64,000 bases of DNA from Falciphora oryzae (lineage: Eukaryota; Ascomycota; Sordariomycetes; Magnaporthales; Magnaporthaceae). The stretch's first letter is position 1. Each line of letters begins with the position of its first letter. Below, piece after piece: positions 10,466-21,132 of the stretch. The DNA is taken from positions 476,181 through 540,180 of the forward strand of contig JNVV01000004.1 of NCBI GenBank assembly GCA_000733355.1, read 5' to 3'. A model generated the notes under the pieces. That model saw nothing but the letters and a program-made list of their open reading frames with translations. It ran no database searches and was not told the DNA's origin. Both the position numbers and the translations under genes were made by a program.

Positions 10466-10758
10466 ACTTTATAATGATTATAATTTGAATTTTCCGCATT
10501 TTTATTATTACTCCTTTTGGGTTAGTTTGCTACTTCACACAGTATATTACACAGTGTTGCAAACTAACCCAAAAGGAGTAATAATAAAAATGCGGAAAAT
10601 TCAAATTATAATCATTATAAAGTTAAATATAACTGTTTTAATTTTGGTGGAATTTAGCTTTAAATCGAGCGAGTTATTTAATCGAAAAAAACGGCGTTTA
10701 GTATGGGATTTGAAGTGCGCGACTCGGTGAGGGTGCGCGACTCGCTGATGGACCACGT
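10466..10758. mobile_element. MITE A, right part with perfect hairpin
   Basis: Contains a perfect 64-base inverted repeat (10467-10530 and 10559-10622) around a 28-base loop, continuing on the right into the exact complement of 2643-2777. It ends GGACCACGT at 10758, then TA. It has no coding capacity; a transcript would form a very stable hairpin. Confidence 0.85.
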
Positions 10759-10762
10759 TATG

Positions 10763-10852
10763 TCTTCTTTTTCTTTTTCTTTTTCTTTTTCTTTTTCTTT
10801 TTCTTTTTCTTTTTCTTTTTCTTTTTCTTTTTCTTTTTCTTTTTCTTTTCCT
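10763..10852. repeat. Hexanucleotide microsatellite (CTTTTT)n
   Basis: About 14 near-perfect copies of CTTTTT directly beside the right end of MITE A. Confidence 0.9.
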
Positions 10853-11430
10853 GTATCTTTTTTCCGTTCCTGTATCATTATGTATCTTTTTTTGGCAGTG
10901 GCGTAGGCGAGGGGTGCCAACTTTTTTGTCGTGGACGAGACTGCCTGCGATGGCGAGCTGGCTACCAGGAGCGTAAAAGCCGTAAAAAGGGGCACGCGCT
11001 GTCAATTACCTTGTCTTATGCGGGGGCTCGCCTCATTCATGCCCAAGGCACAGCCCGTGCACCGCCCCTTCCCCTGAAATCCTCTGCGGGGCGGACCGGG
11101 GGAACAGGGGGCACACCCCGAAGTTTTCGCGCGGACCGCCGAGCCCAGTGCGTCAACCGCTGCCTTGCTTGTCGGTTTCGTCGGATTCTGCCCGCAGAAC
11201 GCCAAAGCCAGGGAGGGACTCAGTGTGTATCCTGGGCGGGACGGGCGGTCCCTCTGCACTCGCCCCGTCCCCGGCGATCCGGGAACAAAACAACCAAGCA
11301 AAACCGCAGGTCGTGATTCCTAGCTCTAGATTCTATGGTAGCATTAAAGACATTAAAATATAGCAACAGCTGCTGAAAATACGATTAATAAAACAAGAAC
11401 CGCCCTCGTGGCCCATCCCTCAAGTCCTGT
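10853..11430. other. No supported gene
   Basis: Short overlapping frames on both strands only. It probably includes the 3' UTR of the ABC transporter. Confidence 0.5.
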
Positions 11431-14400
11431 TCACCTCCACTTGGTCCTAACAGCACGCAGCAGCGCCCACGCCACCAGCCTGTAAATAACCGCGCACGCA
11501 GCCAAGTACGCCAGGTTATGCCCGCCGTTGACATTAAGCTTGTACAGATCCAAAACATCCTCGCCCGTGGCGATTCTGCAGTTCCCATTAGGCAGGCGCT
11601 GCGCGTCCTCGCACGAGAACTCGACGCCGCGCAGCGTGAAAGGCGCGACGGCCAGGAACGCATACCGAATAGGGCTGATGTAGTTGAAGATCTCAAACAG
11701 GCGCGGCATGTTGATGGACATGATGCCACCGATGATGTTCGAAATGCTCAGCATGACGGAGCACAGGTTGATGGCGAAGCCCGTGTGCGCGCTCAGAAAC
11801 GTGTTGAACATCATGCCGACCGACTCGCCGCAGCTCACCACAAAGAAGCAGACGAAGGTGACGACGAAGAAGAGCTCGGCCGTGTACGCGAAGCCCACGG
11901 CGAAGACGGCCAGGACGCCAAACACCATGCACGAGACGATCTCAAAGGGCAACTCGAGCAGCGTGTAGGTTGCCACAAAGGCCTCGACGCGGTACACGGC
12001 GTCGTCGTCCTCGGAGTAAAACACGTTGCGCTCGGCCGGGTACACGGCCACGTTCTGCAGCATGCCGACAAAATAAAACGCCGCAATCTCCTGGATGAAC
12101 CCGACGCGGTTCTGGACTGAAAAAAAGTCTGACTTGAGCGGCGAGAAGAAGAGCGCGAGGATGATGCCCAGCCCGATCACCTGCATCAGCCGCGCCACGA
12201 GCAGGGGCGGCTGGCGGCGGAAGTTGATGAAGGCGCGGTGCATTAGTATAGGGAACGCGGTGAAGAAGCCGGCGCGCTTGCGCACGAGCGCGCCGAGCTC
12301 CGCCGGCGTGGCGAGCTTGTCCTTGTGGAAAGACTTGCGCGACGGTGCTATCACCACCGGCGAGCGCAGGTCGTCCTCGTCGATAGCATTTGCATCGGCG
12401 CGTTTCTCCTTGCCCGTGGGCGAAGAAGGCTCATCCGTCTCCCGGATGTCCGATAGGCGCGACGGGAACAGCATGGATGGCACACCCTGGTTCCCAAACG
12501 CCTTCTCACCCGAGAGTCGCTCCTGCATCCTGTTTTGCTCCTGTATCTGAGTTTGCCACGCTGCCACAAGCGTCTGGACCTTGCGCCTGCTTTCCGCCTC
12601 GCGCTCCTCATGCTGCAGATCGATGGTGATAAGATCGAGGGCGTAATCGGCCGGGTTCGTGTTGTGGGGGCACTCGTGGCCCTGGCTCGCAAAGTAGCTG
12701 ACCATCTGGGACGCGGGGCCCGAGTAGACAGGCGAGCCGCCGCGGGCCAGGAGAAGCACATTGCCGAAGTGGCGGAAGAGGTCCGAGCGCGCCTGGTGGA
12801 TGGTCAGGATGAGAGTCCGGCCCTCGCTGGCGAGACCAGAGAAGAGCTCAAGGAGTGACAAGGTCGTGAAGGCGTCGAGGCCGCTGGTCGGCTCGTCCAG
12901 TAGCAGCACGCGCGGGTCCGTGAGAATCTGCACCGCGATGGTCACACGGCGCTTCTCGCCGCCCGAGATGCCTTTGATCAGCTCGCTGCCAACCAGGTTG
13001 TCGGCGCAGTCCTTGAGTCCCATCTTTAGCAGAACCTCCTCGGCGCGTTTGTCCTTGTCCTCCTTGCTCATCCACGACGGCAGGCGGAGGCCTGCGGCGA
13101 ACCTCAGAGTCTCGCGCACCGTCAGGCTGGGCAGCAGGGCGTCGTCGTCCTGTGCCACATACGAGCACACCGAGCGAGTCACCGCCTCGGAGGGCTCCGC
13201 CCCGTTGAAAGTGAGCTTGCCAGATCGCCGATACTTGGTGCCGACCGTGTTGCGCAGACGCAGCGCCATGGCGTTGAGAAGAGACGTCTTCCCGCTTCCC
13301 GAGGGGCCCATGATGACGTTGATCTTGCCGGACTGGAAGGTGGTGGTAACGGGGTTGAGAATCGCCTTGGTGGGCAGCTTCTTGCCCAAGGCGGAGCGCT
13401 TGTCCAGCGAAAGCGTGAAGGCGTCAAGTCCGACGTCGATGGCGCGGACCTCGGCAATGGAACGGGCGTTCATCTTTTCCTTGCCCGAAGACAAGTCCGT
13501 ATCCGAGTTCCTTTGGCGCGCGATGGTCATCTCCACCTTGATAAAAGCCAGGCCGATGCCCGCGGTGAGGTAGAAGAACCCGACGAAGCCGGCCGCCGCC
13601 ACGATAGGCCTCCGGACCCAGTCCTCGGGGAAGCCAAAGTTGTGCATGATCTGCTTACCCGTGTAGGCGACGCAGTTGGGGTTGTCAGGGCTGTTACCGA
13701 ACGGGCAGTCGTAGAAACTGTCCTCGAACTCGTTTCCGCAAAGCGAGCCAAAGACGTAGTATGTGTAGGTTATGTATTTGAGCCAGCGTACGTAAACGGG
13801 GATGGTGTCGCTCTGGATGAAGTACCCGCATGCCATACTCTGCAGGGTGTAGTTGAGGTTTGCGATCAGAGACGCTCCTGGGAAATGGCGAACCGCGGCG
13901 ATGCAGGCCATGGCGCAGGTGACGGCGATGTAGTGGTTGAGCAGATTGATGGCGAAAAACGTCATGAACTTTGCCGCGTCGCGGTCGAATCCAGCCATGA
14001 AGTAGAAGATGGCGCTGAAGATGAAGGGGACGGGGAAGTCCTCGGTGAAAACTCTTGCAAGGCGGCGCGAGAGCAAAAACGGAATAACGTCGACGCAGCC
14101 TTCGTTGTGCTCGCGGTCGAAAGTCGGTATGTCGATGCTGAGACGGTACGCCTCGAACAGCAGAAACAGGTAGCCCTGAAGCCCGGCAGACGTGTAGAGG
14201 GCACCTTGCCGGGAGCGGATTCCGGAGTCGTCTCTACCAAGATTGTAAAAGATATAGCCTGTGCAGACTCCCATGAGAACGGCCTCCAATATGGATGCTG
14301 CCATTCCCATGGGATCGCGGTACGTGACCTTGAAGGTCCGATCGGTGAGCACGACAGCTTGGCGGAAGAAGGACGCGTGTTTTCGCGCCTCGATCCTGGC

Positions 14401-15772
14401 TTTGCGGGACGTCGTAACCTGTGCTCCGGCTTCGATGGCGGGGAACCGTTTCCGGGACTCGTCGTTCCACGTCTCCTTCAACCTCCGAACTCTCTCGGTG
14501 CTCTCCTGCTCGACCTCGGGGGTGCGGTTGTCGACGGCAGAGATATCGATGACGAACTCGGCCGGGTTGACAAAAGGGGGCAGCTCGAAGCCCAGGTCGG
14601 CAAACCAGGGAATGCATCCCTTCACCTCGCCTGAGTAGACAGGGCTACCCTTGGTCAGGACGACAAGGTTGTCGAACAGCTCCCAAATCTCGGTACGCGG
14701 CTGGTGGATCGTCGTGATGATGGTGCGACCCTTGCCAGCCAGAGTCTTGAGGGTCCGCACCAGCTGGAAGGCAGAAGTGCTGTCGAGTCTGTTTCGTATG
14801 GGCACATATCGTTAGCATCAGGTCAGAATGATAGACTTGGCACGGCCATAGTATCAAAGAAAAAAGCACGTACCCAGTAGTGGGCTCGTCAAGAAACAGA
14901 ACCGAGGGATTTGCCAGCATCTGGACGCCAATGCTGACCCTCCTCTTCTCGCCGCCGGAACACCCCTTGTGCGCATGGTCCCCAATGCGCGTATCGGCGC
15001 ACTCCTTCAGGCCCAGCTCCAAGATAACCTCCTCGACGACCCGCATGCGCTCCTCGGCCGTGGTGGAAGGCGGCAGACGCAGGTCGGCCGAGTAGCGCAG
15101 CGTCTCGCGCACGGTGAGCGTGGGCAGGAGGATATCCTGCTGCATCACGTAGGCGTGGCGAACAGACTGGACGCCCCCGCCACCCGGAGTGCTAGCGCCG
15201 TCGCCGACGTGGCGGAAGACGGCGCTACCTGAGTACGACAGGCGCGGGCTCGACATGCGCTCAGCGAGGGTGTTGAGCATGGTCGTCTTGCCGGAGCCGC
15301 TGCCGCCGATGATGGCGGTCAGGGTGCCCGGCGCGAACGAGGCCGAGACGGACTGGATCAGCACCTTGGTGTGGCCGCCCGGCGGGGTCTTGTCGCGGCC
15401 GATGACCTGCTTGAACAGGTCGCCGTAGGTCGACGGGTCCCAGACGGAGGGGGCCGTGTTGACAGAGACGCCCAGGCTGCGGACCTGGATGTCGACCTCC
15501 ACGACGTCGGCCAGGGACAAATGGTTCCCGTCGTGGACGGGGTGTGCGGCCGCGACGCCGCCATTCTGCTTGACAACGGCGTGGTGGTGGTCCATGGTGG
15601 AGGTCGCAATTGAGCTCGCCCTCTCTGAGTGGGAGGCCTCGACGAAAACGGGCTCCTCGGGAGGAGGTGTGGCGGGTGCCGGCGTTGGCGTCGTGGAGGT
15701 CTCAGTCTGTTCGGTCTGGGGCGGCGCCTCCTCGCCCGAAGGTCGGCCTTCGGCCTGCGGTTTTTCAGCCAT
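11431..15772 (-). CDS. Full-size ABCG-type ABC transporter
   Basis: Two exons, 15772..14874 and 14788..11431, separated by an 85-base intron (14873..14789; GTACGT, branch TGCTAAC, CAG) that interrupts the D-loop after EPTTG. The spliced protein is 1418 residues. Order: acidic/Pro-Thr-rich N terminus (1-95); NBD1 with Walker A GGSGSGKT (156-163), signature CSGGE (271-275) and Walker B VLFLDE (291-296); a membrane domain (about 440-720); NBD2 with Walker A GPSGSGKT (794-801), ISGGE (907-911) and VLLLDE (927-932); and a second membrane domain to the C terminus. This is the reverse (NBD-TMD)x2 layout of subfamily G, similar to tandem White/ABCG1-type fungal transporters rather than classical CDR/PDR proteins, because both NBDs keep canonical Walker A Lys, signature and D-loop. 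It probably exports lipids or xenobiotics at the plasma membrane; substrate unknown. Confidence 0.92.
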
Positions 15773-17725
15773 GTGGGCCGATCTTTGACGGCAAAGGCAC
15801 GGTGTCCTGAGTCGCCGTCGTTACCCGCGTGATGGGCAGCTGTAAATATCGGCCGGGAGGACGCGGTCGCCGCCAGAGTCCCCTTGGTTCCAAGCAGATG
15901 TCCCCGACAAGTATCTACTCCATGACAGGCGCAAGAGCCACAGAAGTACGCGGTGGGGGGCTGCAGGAGGCTTGCGGCGGTCGTCGTAATCGTGTATCGA
16001 GCGGAGGACGCTTTGGCTGGCGGCGGGCGCCTGCAGTGCCGCGTGGTCTTTGACGTGAGGAGGCCGAGGGAGCTAGCTCATCGAGACATCAGGCGAACGG
16101 ACAAAGAGCGAGGTGAGGCGACAAAAAAGTAGTCGTCGAATGGAGGTGGGTGGCCACCCTGCGATGCTCGGAGCCGACCAAACAAAGCCAGCAGGAGCAG
16201 ATGCAAGGATCCAGCGTCCGCCCAGGGGCAAGGCCCCGCCGGCCCGGCTCCCTGGAGCAGGACGAACCAAGGGCTGGGCCCTTCGTTCCGGCGTATTGTC
16301 CATCGTATCGCGTCCGGCTTCCACTCGGGTGCCGGGCGAGCGAGGAATTGTGGGCGGATGCAACCCTCAAATCCTTGGTCCAAGAAGGGAAGCAATCGAA
16401 GCAAGGGCGGACGAGAAATTGCGGTTTTGGGCAAAGCGCCGGGGATGGCGTTTGCGGGCAGTTTGGCCGTTTGCCCAGCGGTCGACAGCACGCATCCCGC
16501 CCCAATTGGTTGCCTTGGCATTTTGCGATATTTTCTGTGGTCCTTCTGCTTCCTCCCATCCGATATCTGTACACCCCCCAGGAACGTCCTCGCGGCCTGC
16601 ATCTCCTCGGCCGAGCCTTGCTCCTTCTTTTGGGCAACTCGTAAACGTCCGAAAGCACTAAAATCCCCCACTCTCTCTGGCCAGTGCTTTCCGCGTCGTG
16701 GTCGGACGGTGGGGTTGCCGCCCAGAGCCGAGATTCGTCAATGTCACCACAGAGATTCATGATGCTTGGCAAGTCTGACGCTAGCCCGCCTGGCCGTGGG
16801 ACGCTATCGGGGACGTCCAACAGCCCGAAGGGCTTGCCATGGTGCAACGGCCGTAGGGTGTGGGCCAGCTAGCGTAAGCCACTGATGATAACGGCGTCAA
16901 TCCAGGGACCGACCGCCTTGGAGGGGTGATGTTGCGTCGGCTGGTCGGATCAGGCGGGAGAAGATGTTGAAAGAAGCCACAGCAGCGAACTCGAAAGTTC
17001 TGGCAATCGAAGCCAGCAAGGCATTTGCGTGACGTTGCAGAAGGCCCTCACCGGACGAGAGAAGCTCTGACCACACGGTGGCTCCAATACTCCACAGAAT
17101 GCACGGGCTCGACAGCGACGATTGATTGAATGAGCTCCGCCCGACAAAAATACCGTCATTTGAATCAACACTAGCAAAGGCAATCTGCAAAGGAATCTGT
17201 TTGGCTCTACCAGCCTTCAAGCTTAAATTAGAAGATAAATCCCGCCGATGGATCCATTCGCTGGCATCTCGTCGTTTGGGGCTTTTTGCCGCTGCCTCGG
17301 GCTCCAAAACTTGTCGGTCGGCTTATCCTCTACACCAGCATCGTTTCGGGATGAATGAATATCTTCAAAGACGCAGGTACCAAAATTCAATGCTAAGCTA
17401 TCTTTGCTACCATAACTGGGTACCGTCTCTTCCGTACTCCGTTCATAACGCTGCTGTCCAAATGCCCAAATATGCCATGCTATCAAAAGGAAAAACACTT
17501 CGAGAGGGGAGCATAAAAACCCGAAAAAAGGAAAAACAAGCCAAAACGCCAAGATGACCACCCCAGCTGGCGTCATCAGCTCACGTGCAGAGAGAGAGAC
17601 GCAAGCCTCGCCGCAACGGTGGTCGTTCGGACGAAACACCCCGGACCTTGCAGCGCCAGAAAACTCTGTCTTCTCTCCCCGCCTCAAACATTCAATGTGG
17701 ATGTCGTCCTGATCCCATCCCATCA
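15773..17725. other. Upstream region of the ABC transporter; no gene
   Basis: Holds the ABC transporter promoter and the 3' end of the allantoinase gene. At 16073-16850 long frames overlap on both strands (up to 252 codons), but none shows domains or sensible composition, and they mirror each other. I treat them as GC-rich non-coding sequence. Confidence 0.5.
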
Positions 17726-19390
17726 TCACGCAACCCTCTTCTCAATCAACGGCACCCCCGTCGGCTCCAGCCCCACGAAGCCCGCATTCTTCGCCCCGAG
17801 CTCAAAGACCTTGGTGCCGCGCAGCCACGTCTCGCACACGCGCCCGACGAACTCGTGGCCCTCCCAGGGCGAGCAGCGGTTCCTCCACCGCATCTCGCCC
17901 GCCCGCAGCGTCCAGCAGGCCGCGTCGTCGAACACGCACACGTCGGCGTCCATGCCCGCCGCAAGCCCGCCCTTGCGGTGCGACAGCCCCACCTGCCGCG
18001 CCGTGGCCTGGCTGCAAAGGCGCACGATGTCGACAATCGAGGGTGGTGGTGCGGCAGAGCCGGCCTGCTGCTTCCGGCGACGAGCGGCGGCGGTGTGCAG
18101 GATCGGCAGGCCCAGCCCCACCGACGAGATGCCGCCCCAGGCCGCGAAGAAGTCGCCCTGGTTCGTCGCCGCCTTGTCGTTCTGAACCTCCTCCTCGGGC
18201 AGCGTGACGTCGACGCCCGAGTCGTGCGGGTTCCGGCTCAGCGACGGCGAGAGGGCCGCTCCATCCTCGTCGTCCACCACGGTCGGCTGCTGGAGGTGGT
18301 TCGGCAGCAGCTTGAGCTCGGGCGTGCAGGGCGAGTGGTCGCTGACGACGGTGCGGATGACGCCGTCCTTGGAATCCGCCAGCTCCTCCCACAGCCCGTC
18401 CTGGTTGATCCGGCTGCGGATGGGCGGGCAGCACTTGTGGCGCGTGTCGCCGTCCTCGATGTCGTCCGACGCCAGGCCCAGGTAGTGGAAGCACGTCTCG
18501 GCCGTGATGTTGACGCCCCTCCTCCGCGCCTCGCGCAGCAGCGGGATACACTGTGTGGCCGAGAGGTGCACGATGTGCAGGTGCAGCGACGGCGCCAGGT
18601 GCGCGAGCGACAGGATCTCCTCGACCGCGTACGTCTCGAACGCGGGCGGGCGCGACTCGAGGAAGGTGCTGTAGGCGGCGGCCTCGCCCGTCGGAGCCAG
18701 CGGCGGCTTCGACGTCTGCACCGCGTCGCCGACCGAGTCCGTGATGGGCGGAATCATCTCGGCATGGAACATAAGTGTCGTGGGCTGGTCGCGCAGCGTC
18801 TCCATGGCCAGCGCGATGTCCTTGGATGACACGGCGGGGAACTCGTCCACGCCCGACTCGATCAGGAAGCCCTTGAAGCCCCGGACGCCGGCCTCGACCA
18901 AGGGAAGCAGCTCGGCGCTGTTGCCGGGGATAACGCCGCCGTAGAAGCCGACGTCGACCCAGCACTGGCCCTCGCTGGCTGCGAGCTTCTCCTGGAAGCC
19001 GTGGAGCGTGGTGGTGGGCGGGATGGCGTTGAGCGGCATGTCGATGACGGTGGTCACGCCGCCCGACGCAGCGGCACGCGTGCCCGTCGCGAAGCCCTCC
19101 CACTCGGTGCGGCCGGGCTCATTGAGGTGCACGTGCGCGTCCACAAGTCCCGGCAGGAGCAGCTTGGACGAGTAGTTGATGTATGTGGCCGACGTAGGGA
19201 ACGAGCTCGCGGGCAGCACGGCCGGCACCACCGACACGATCTTGCCGGTCGTGGCGGAGACGGCGATGGTGGCCGGCGTCAGGACCAGCGAGTCATCGGG
19301 CAGGGTCAGCACGGCCCGCGTGGACACCAGGACAGTCAGGGGACCGGCATCCGCCGCGGGGGCCGGAGAGACGACCGCTACTGAACCCAT
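17726..19390 (-). CDS. Allantoinase
   Basis: An uninterrupted 554-residue amidohydrolase. It hydrolyses the ring of allantoin to allantoate (EC 3.5.2.5), a step that lets the fungus use purines as nitrogen source. The binuclear metal site is visible: DAHVH (residues 84-88), the Lys that is carbamylated in GFKGF (K173), His in FHAEM (H209), His in HIVHLS (about 275) and Asp in SDHSPC (D351). HVHLNEPGR and the allantoinase-type RGFKGFLIESG favour allantoinase over dihydropyrimidinase or dihydroorotase. A variable acidic insert lies at about 375-410. The start at 19390 precedes a short Ala-rich extension; the next Met is at residue 118, inside the domain. GATA-factor sites upstream fit nitrogen control. 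The three genes at 11.4-22.4 kb share a strand, but gaps are large. Confidence 0.93.
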   Translation of the reverse strand: MGSVAVVSPAPAADAGPLTVLVSTRAVLTLPDDSLVLTPATIAVSATTGKIVSVVPAVLPASSFPTSATYINYSSKLLLPGLVDAHVHLNEPGRTEWEGFATGTRAAASGGVTTVIDMPLNAIPPTTTLHGFQEKLAASEGQCWVDVGFYGGVIPGNSAELLPLVEAGVRGFKGFLIESGVDEFPAVSSKDIALAMETLRDQPTTLMFHAEMIPPITDSVGDAVQTSKPPLAPTGEAAAYSTFLESRPPAFETYAVEEILSLAHLAPSLHLHIVHLSATQCIPLLREARRRGVNITAETCFHYLGLASDDIEDGDTRHKCCPPIRSRINQDGLWEELADSKDGVIRTVVSDHSPCTPELKLLPNHLQQPTVVDDEDGAALSPSLSRNPHDSGVDVTLPEEEVQNDKAATNQGDFFAAWGGISSVGLGLPILHTAAARRRKQQAGSAAPPPSIVDIVRLCSQATARQVGLSHRKGGLAAGMDADVCVFDDAACWTLRAGEMRWRNRCSPWEGHEFVGRVCETWLRGTKVFELGAKNAGFVGLEPTGVPLIEKRVA

Positions 19391-19632
19391 GGCTGCGGGA
19401 GGGGTTGCAGTCTGGCGTTCTATGCAGGGCGCTTGCTTCTAAAAAAAAAAAAAAAAAAAAAAGGATGGGAGAATCTGGGGAAGGCGGGAAGGTTTTGGTT
19501 TGGCGGAGGATGGGTGTCGGTGGGTTCTCGGTAAGGTCGGTGGTGGCTGCGAGGTCGAGTGGCCGCTCTTGACGAACCCAGCGGGACGGCGCACCCCCTA
19601 GTCGACGATACGGTGGCTCGGGCACACGCGAG

Positions 19633-19688
19633 CTTATCTCTTGGGGTGGATGGCTGTGAGAGAAGTGTGTGGGGAGCTTACTGATAAG
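19633..19688. promoter_or_regulatory. Paired GATA-factor (AreA/NIT2) site candidates
   Basis: CTTATCTC (19633-19640) and TGATAAG (19682-19688) match the HGATAR consensus in opposite orientations, about 43 bases apart and 240-300 bases upstream of the allantoinase start. AreA/NIT2-type activators need closely spaced GATA sites and are known to control purine catabolism in ascomycetes. Confidence 0.5.
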
Positions 19689-20199
19689 CGAGTATGACAG
19701 GAAGGGGGACAAGGCTTGGGTTCTGGTCACAACACAAAGCACGATGCTATCTTCTGTGTACGGAAAAGGGCGGGAGAGTGGCTGTTCGGACTTTGAGGCA
19801 AAAACTGGAAGAGCGGGATCTGGAAACAAAGAGAGGCAGTTCGCCGGGGTTTTGTGCCAGACGAGTCATGGGGAAACGAACGGTTTGGGATTGGGCCAGT
19901 CCGCGGGAATGCCGGCGTGGAAAACGGCTCGATTCCAGAACAAAGAAACCCCAGTGCGTCCCCCGGCCCGGCGCCATCGCCATTTCCTCGGGTGGCCAGG
20001 GCCCATCCTGTCCCGACACATGCTTTTCTCATGCAAAACAAACCACTGAGCTGCAAGCCTGCCGTACCTGACCCCCTTCCGTGCCCACGATGTCTCCCGT
20101 TTCATCCCATCTAAACCGGCAAAAAAAACGAGCCGGCAGAAACAGGAAGAACCGCTGAGGTCGGTGGGTTGACCGTCTCGCCTTCCCTCTGCACCCCGT

Positions 20200-20207
20200 C
20201 TTATCAG
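20200..20207. promoter_or_regulatory. Distal GATA-factor site candidate
   Basis: CTTATCAG, a third HGATAR match, about 810 bases upstream of the allantoinase start. A single site has less weight than the pair. Confidence 0.3.
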
Positions 20208-21132
20208 TCCGCCATGATTGGTGGCTGGGATCGGACGCAGGCGGGCGCACCCACCCGCCCGGACGACCAAAACCCTTCCTGCAGCAGCAGCCGAAATGTC
20301 CAGAATCGAGCCGATCTTTCTTTCCCCAATTGACTTTCCACATTGTCGGTGGGCTCCGTATCCAGCCAATCACACCGACCCTGCGCCTTTCCGCCCGCTC
20401 GTGCATTCCGCTTTCGGCGAGCTTCTGACTCCATTCTCGACTCTGCCCGGCGGCCCTCACCGAATTTTGATCGAGTAAAAATCGAGTAACATCTCGGCCT
20501 CTGATTAGTGTGAAGGCCGCTGCACGGGCAGCTGAGTCCTGCCACCTGCGTCCGGGCCTCGCCCCTTATAGGCCGCCCTGGACGCCGCTTGCGAGATTTT
20601 CAGGGGTCAGCAGACGTCGTATTCCATTTCACCGACACATGGGCTGCGTCCTCTCTTCGCCCCGTCGCCGGCACCACCCAATAGCAAAACATTCCGATGC
20701 TTCCATCCGGTTCATGCAGACGGCACAGGGGGTGGATAGTCGACGCTTGGCTTATCCCGACTGCAATGCACCCTTCACGCTAATCCACGTAAAACTGCAT
20801 TTTGCAATTGTTGGATGACATGAGACAAACGACTTTACGAGGAGTCTAGACTCTGCAGACGCTGCTTCCAGATCGGCTTACATGATACAGCGACCAACAG
20901 CTTGACAGCACGCGCCAAGCACGCCGTTCCTGAAACGCCCAGAGTTCTCCACACGTTCTCGTCTTCAATTGTGAAAGATTAGGAAGCATCTCCTATTCTT
21001 GATCCCGAGTCCCTCTATATAACAACCGATTTTCAAAGGTTTGGTTTGTTTACAGTCCCATATCACCCGCCCACTTATCATCCCAAGCTTCGTATCGTCA
21101 TACCAATAAAAAAAAAAAAAAACACGTCCATC

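Larger units (their letters stand above)
19391..21132. other. Allantoinase promoter region; no gene
   Basis: Between the allantoinase start and the 3' end of the MDR gene. It holds a run of about 22 A (19440-19462, T on the transcribed strand, likely 5' UTR) and the GATA sites listed separately. Overlapping frames at 19670-20550 on both strands look non-coding. Confidence 0.5.

Noticed and set aside
10463..10626. Separate TTAA-flanked (piggyBac-like) hairpin MITE of 156 bases
   Set aside because: The left arm of MITE A at 2643-2777 continues exactly into this hairpin if MITE B is removed, so it is the apex of MITE A and TTAA is part of its arm, not a target duplication.
10601..11005. Lys/Arg-repeat protein encoded across the CTTTTT array
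   Set aside because: It is a translation of the microsatellite and the MITE arm and has no start or domain evidence.
11518..14634. Long plus-strand frames antisense to the ABC transporter (200-373 codons)
   Set aside because: They are shadows of the transporter's GC-biased codons; the sense strand has all ABC motifs.
16073..16850. Long frames on both strands (up to 252 codons)
   Set aside because: They overlap and mirror each other in GC-rich sequence, have no domain, no splice support and no sensible composition.
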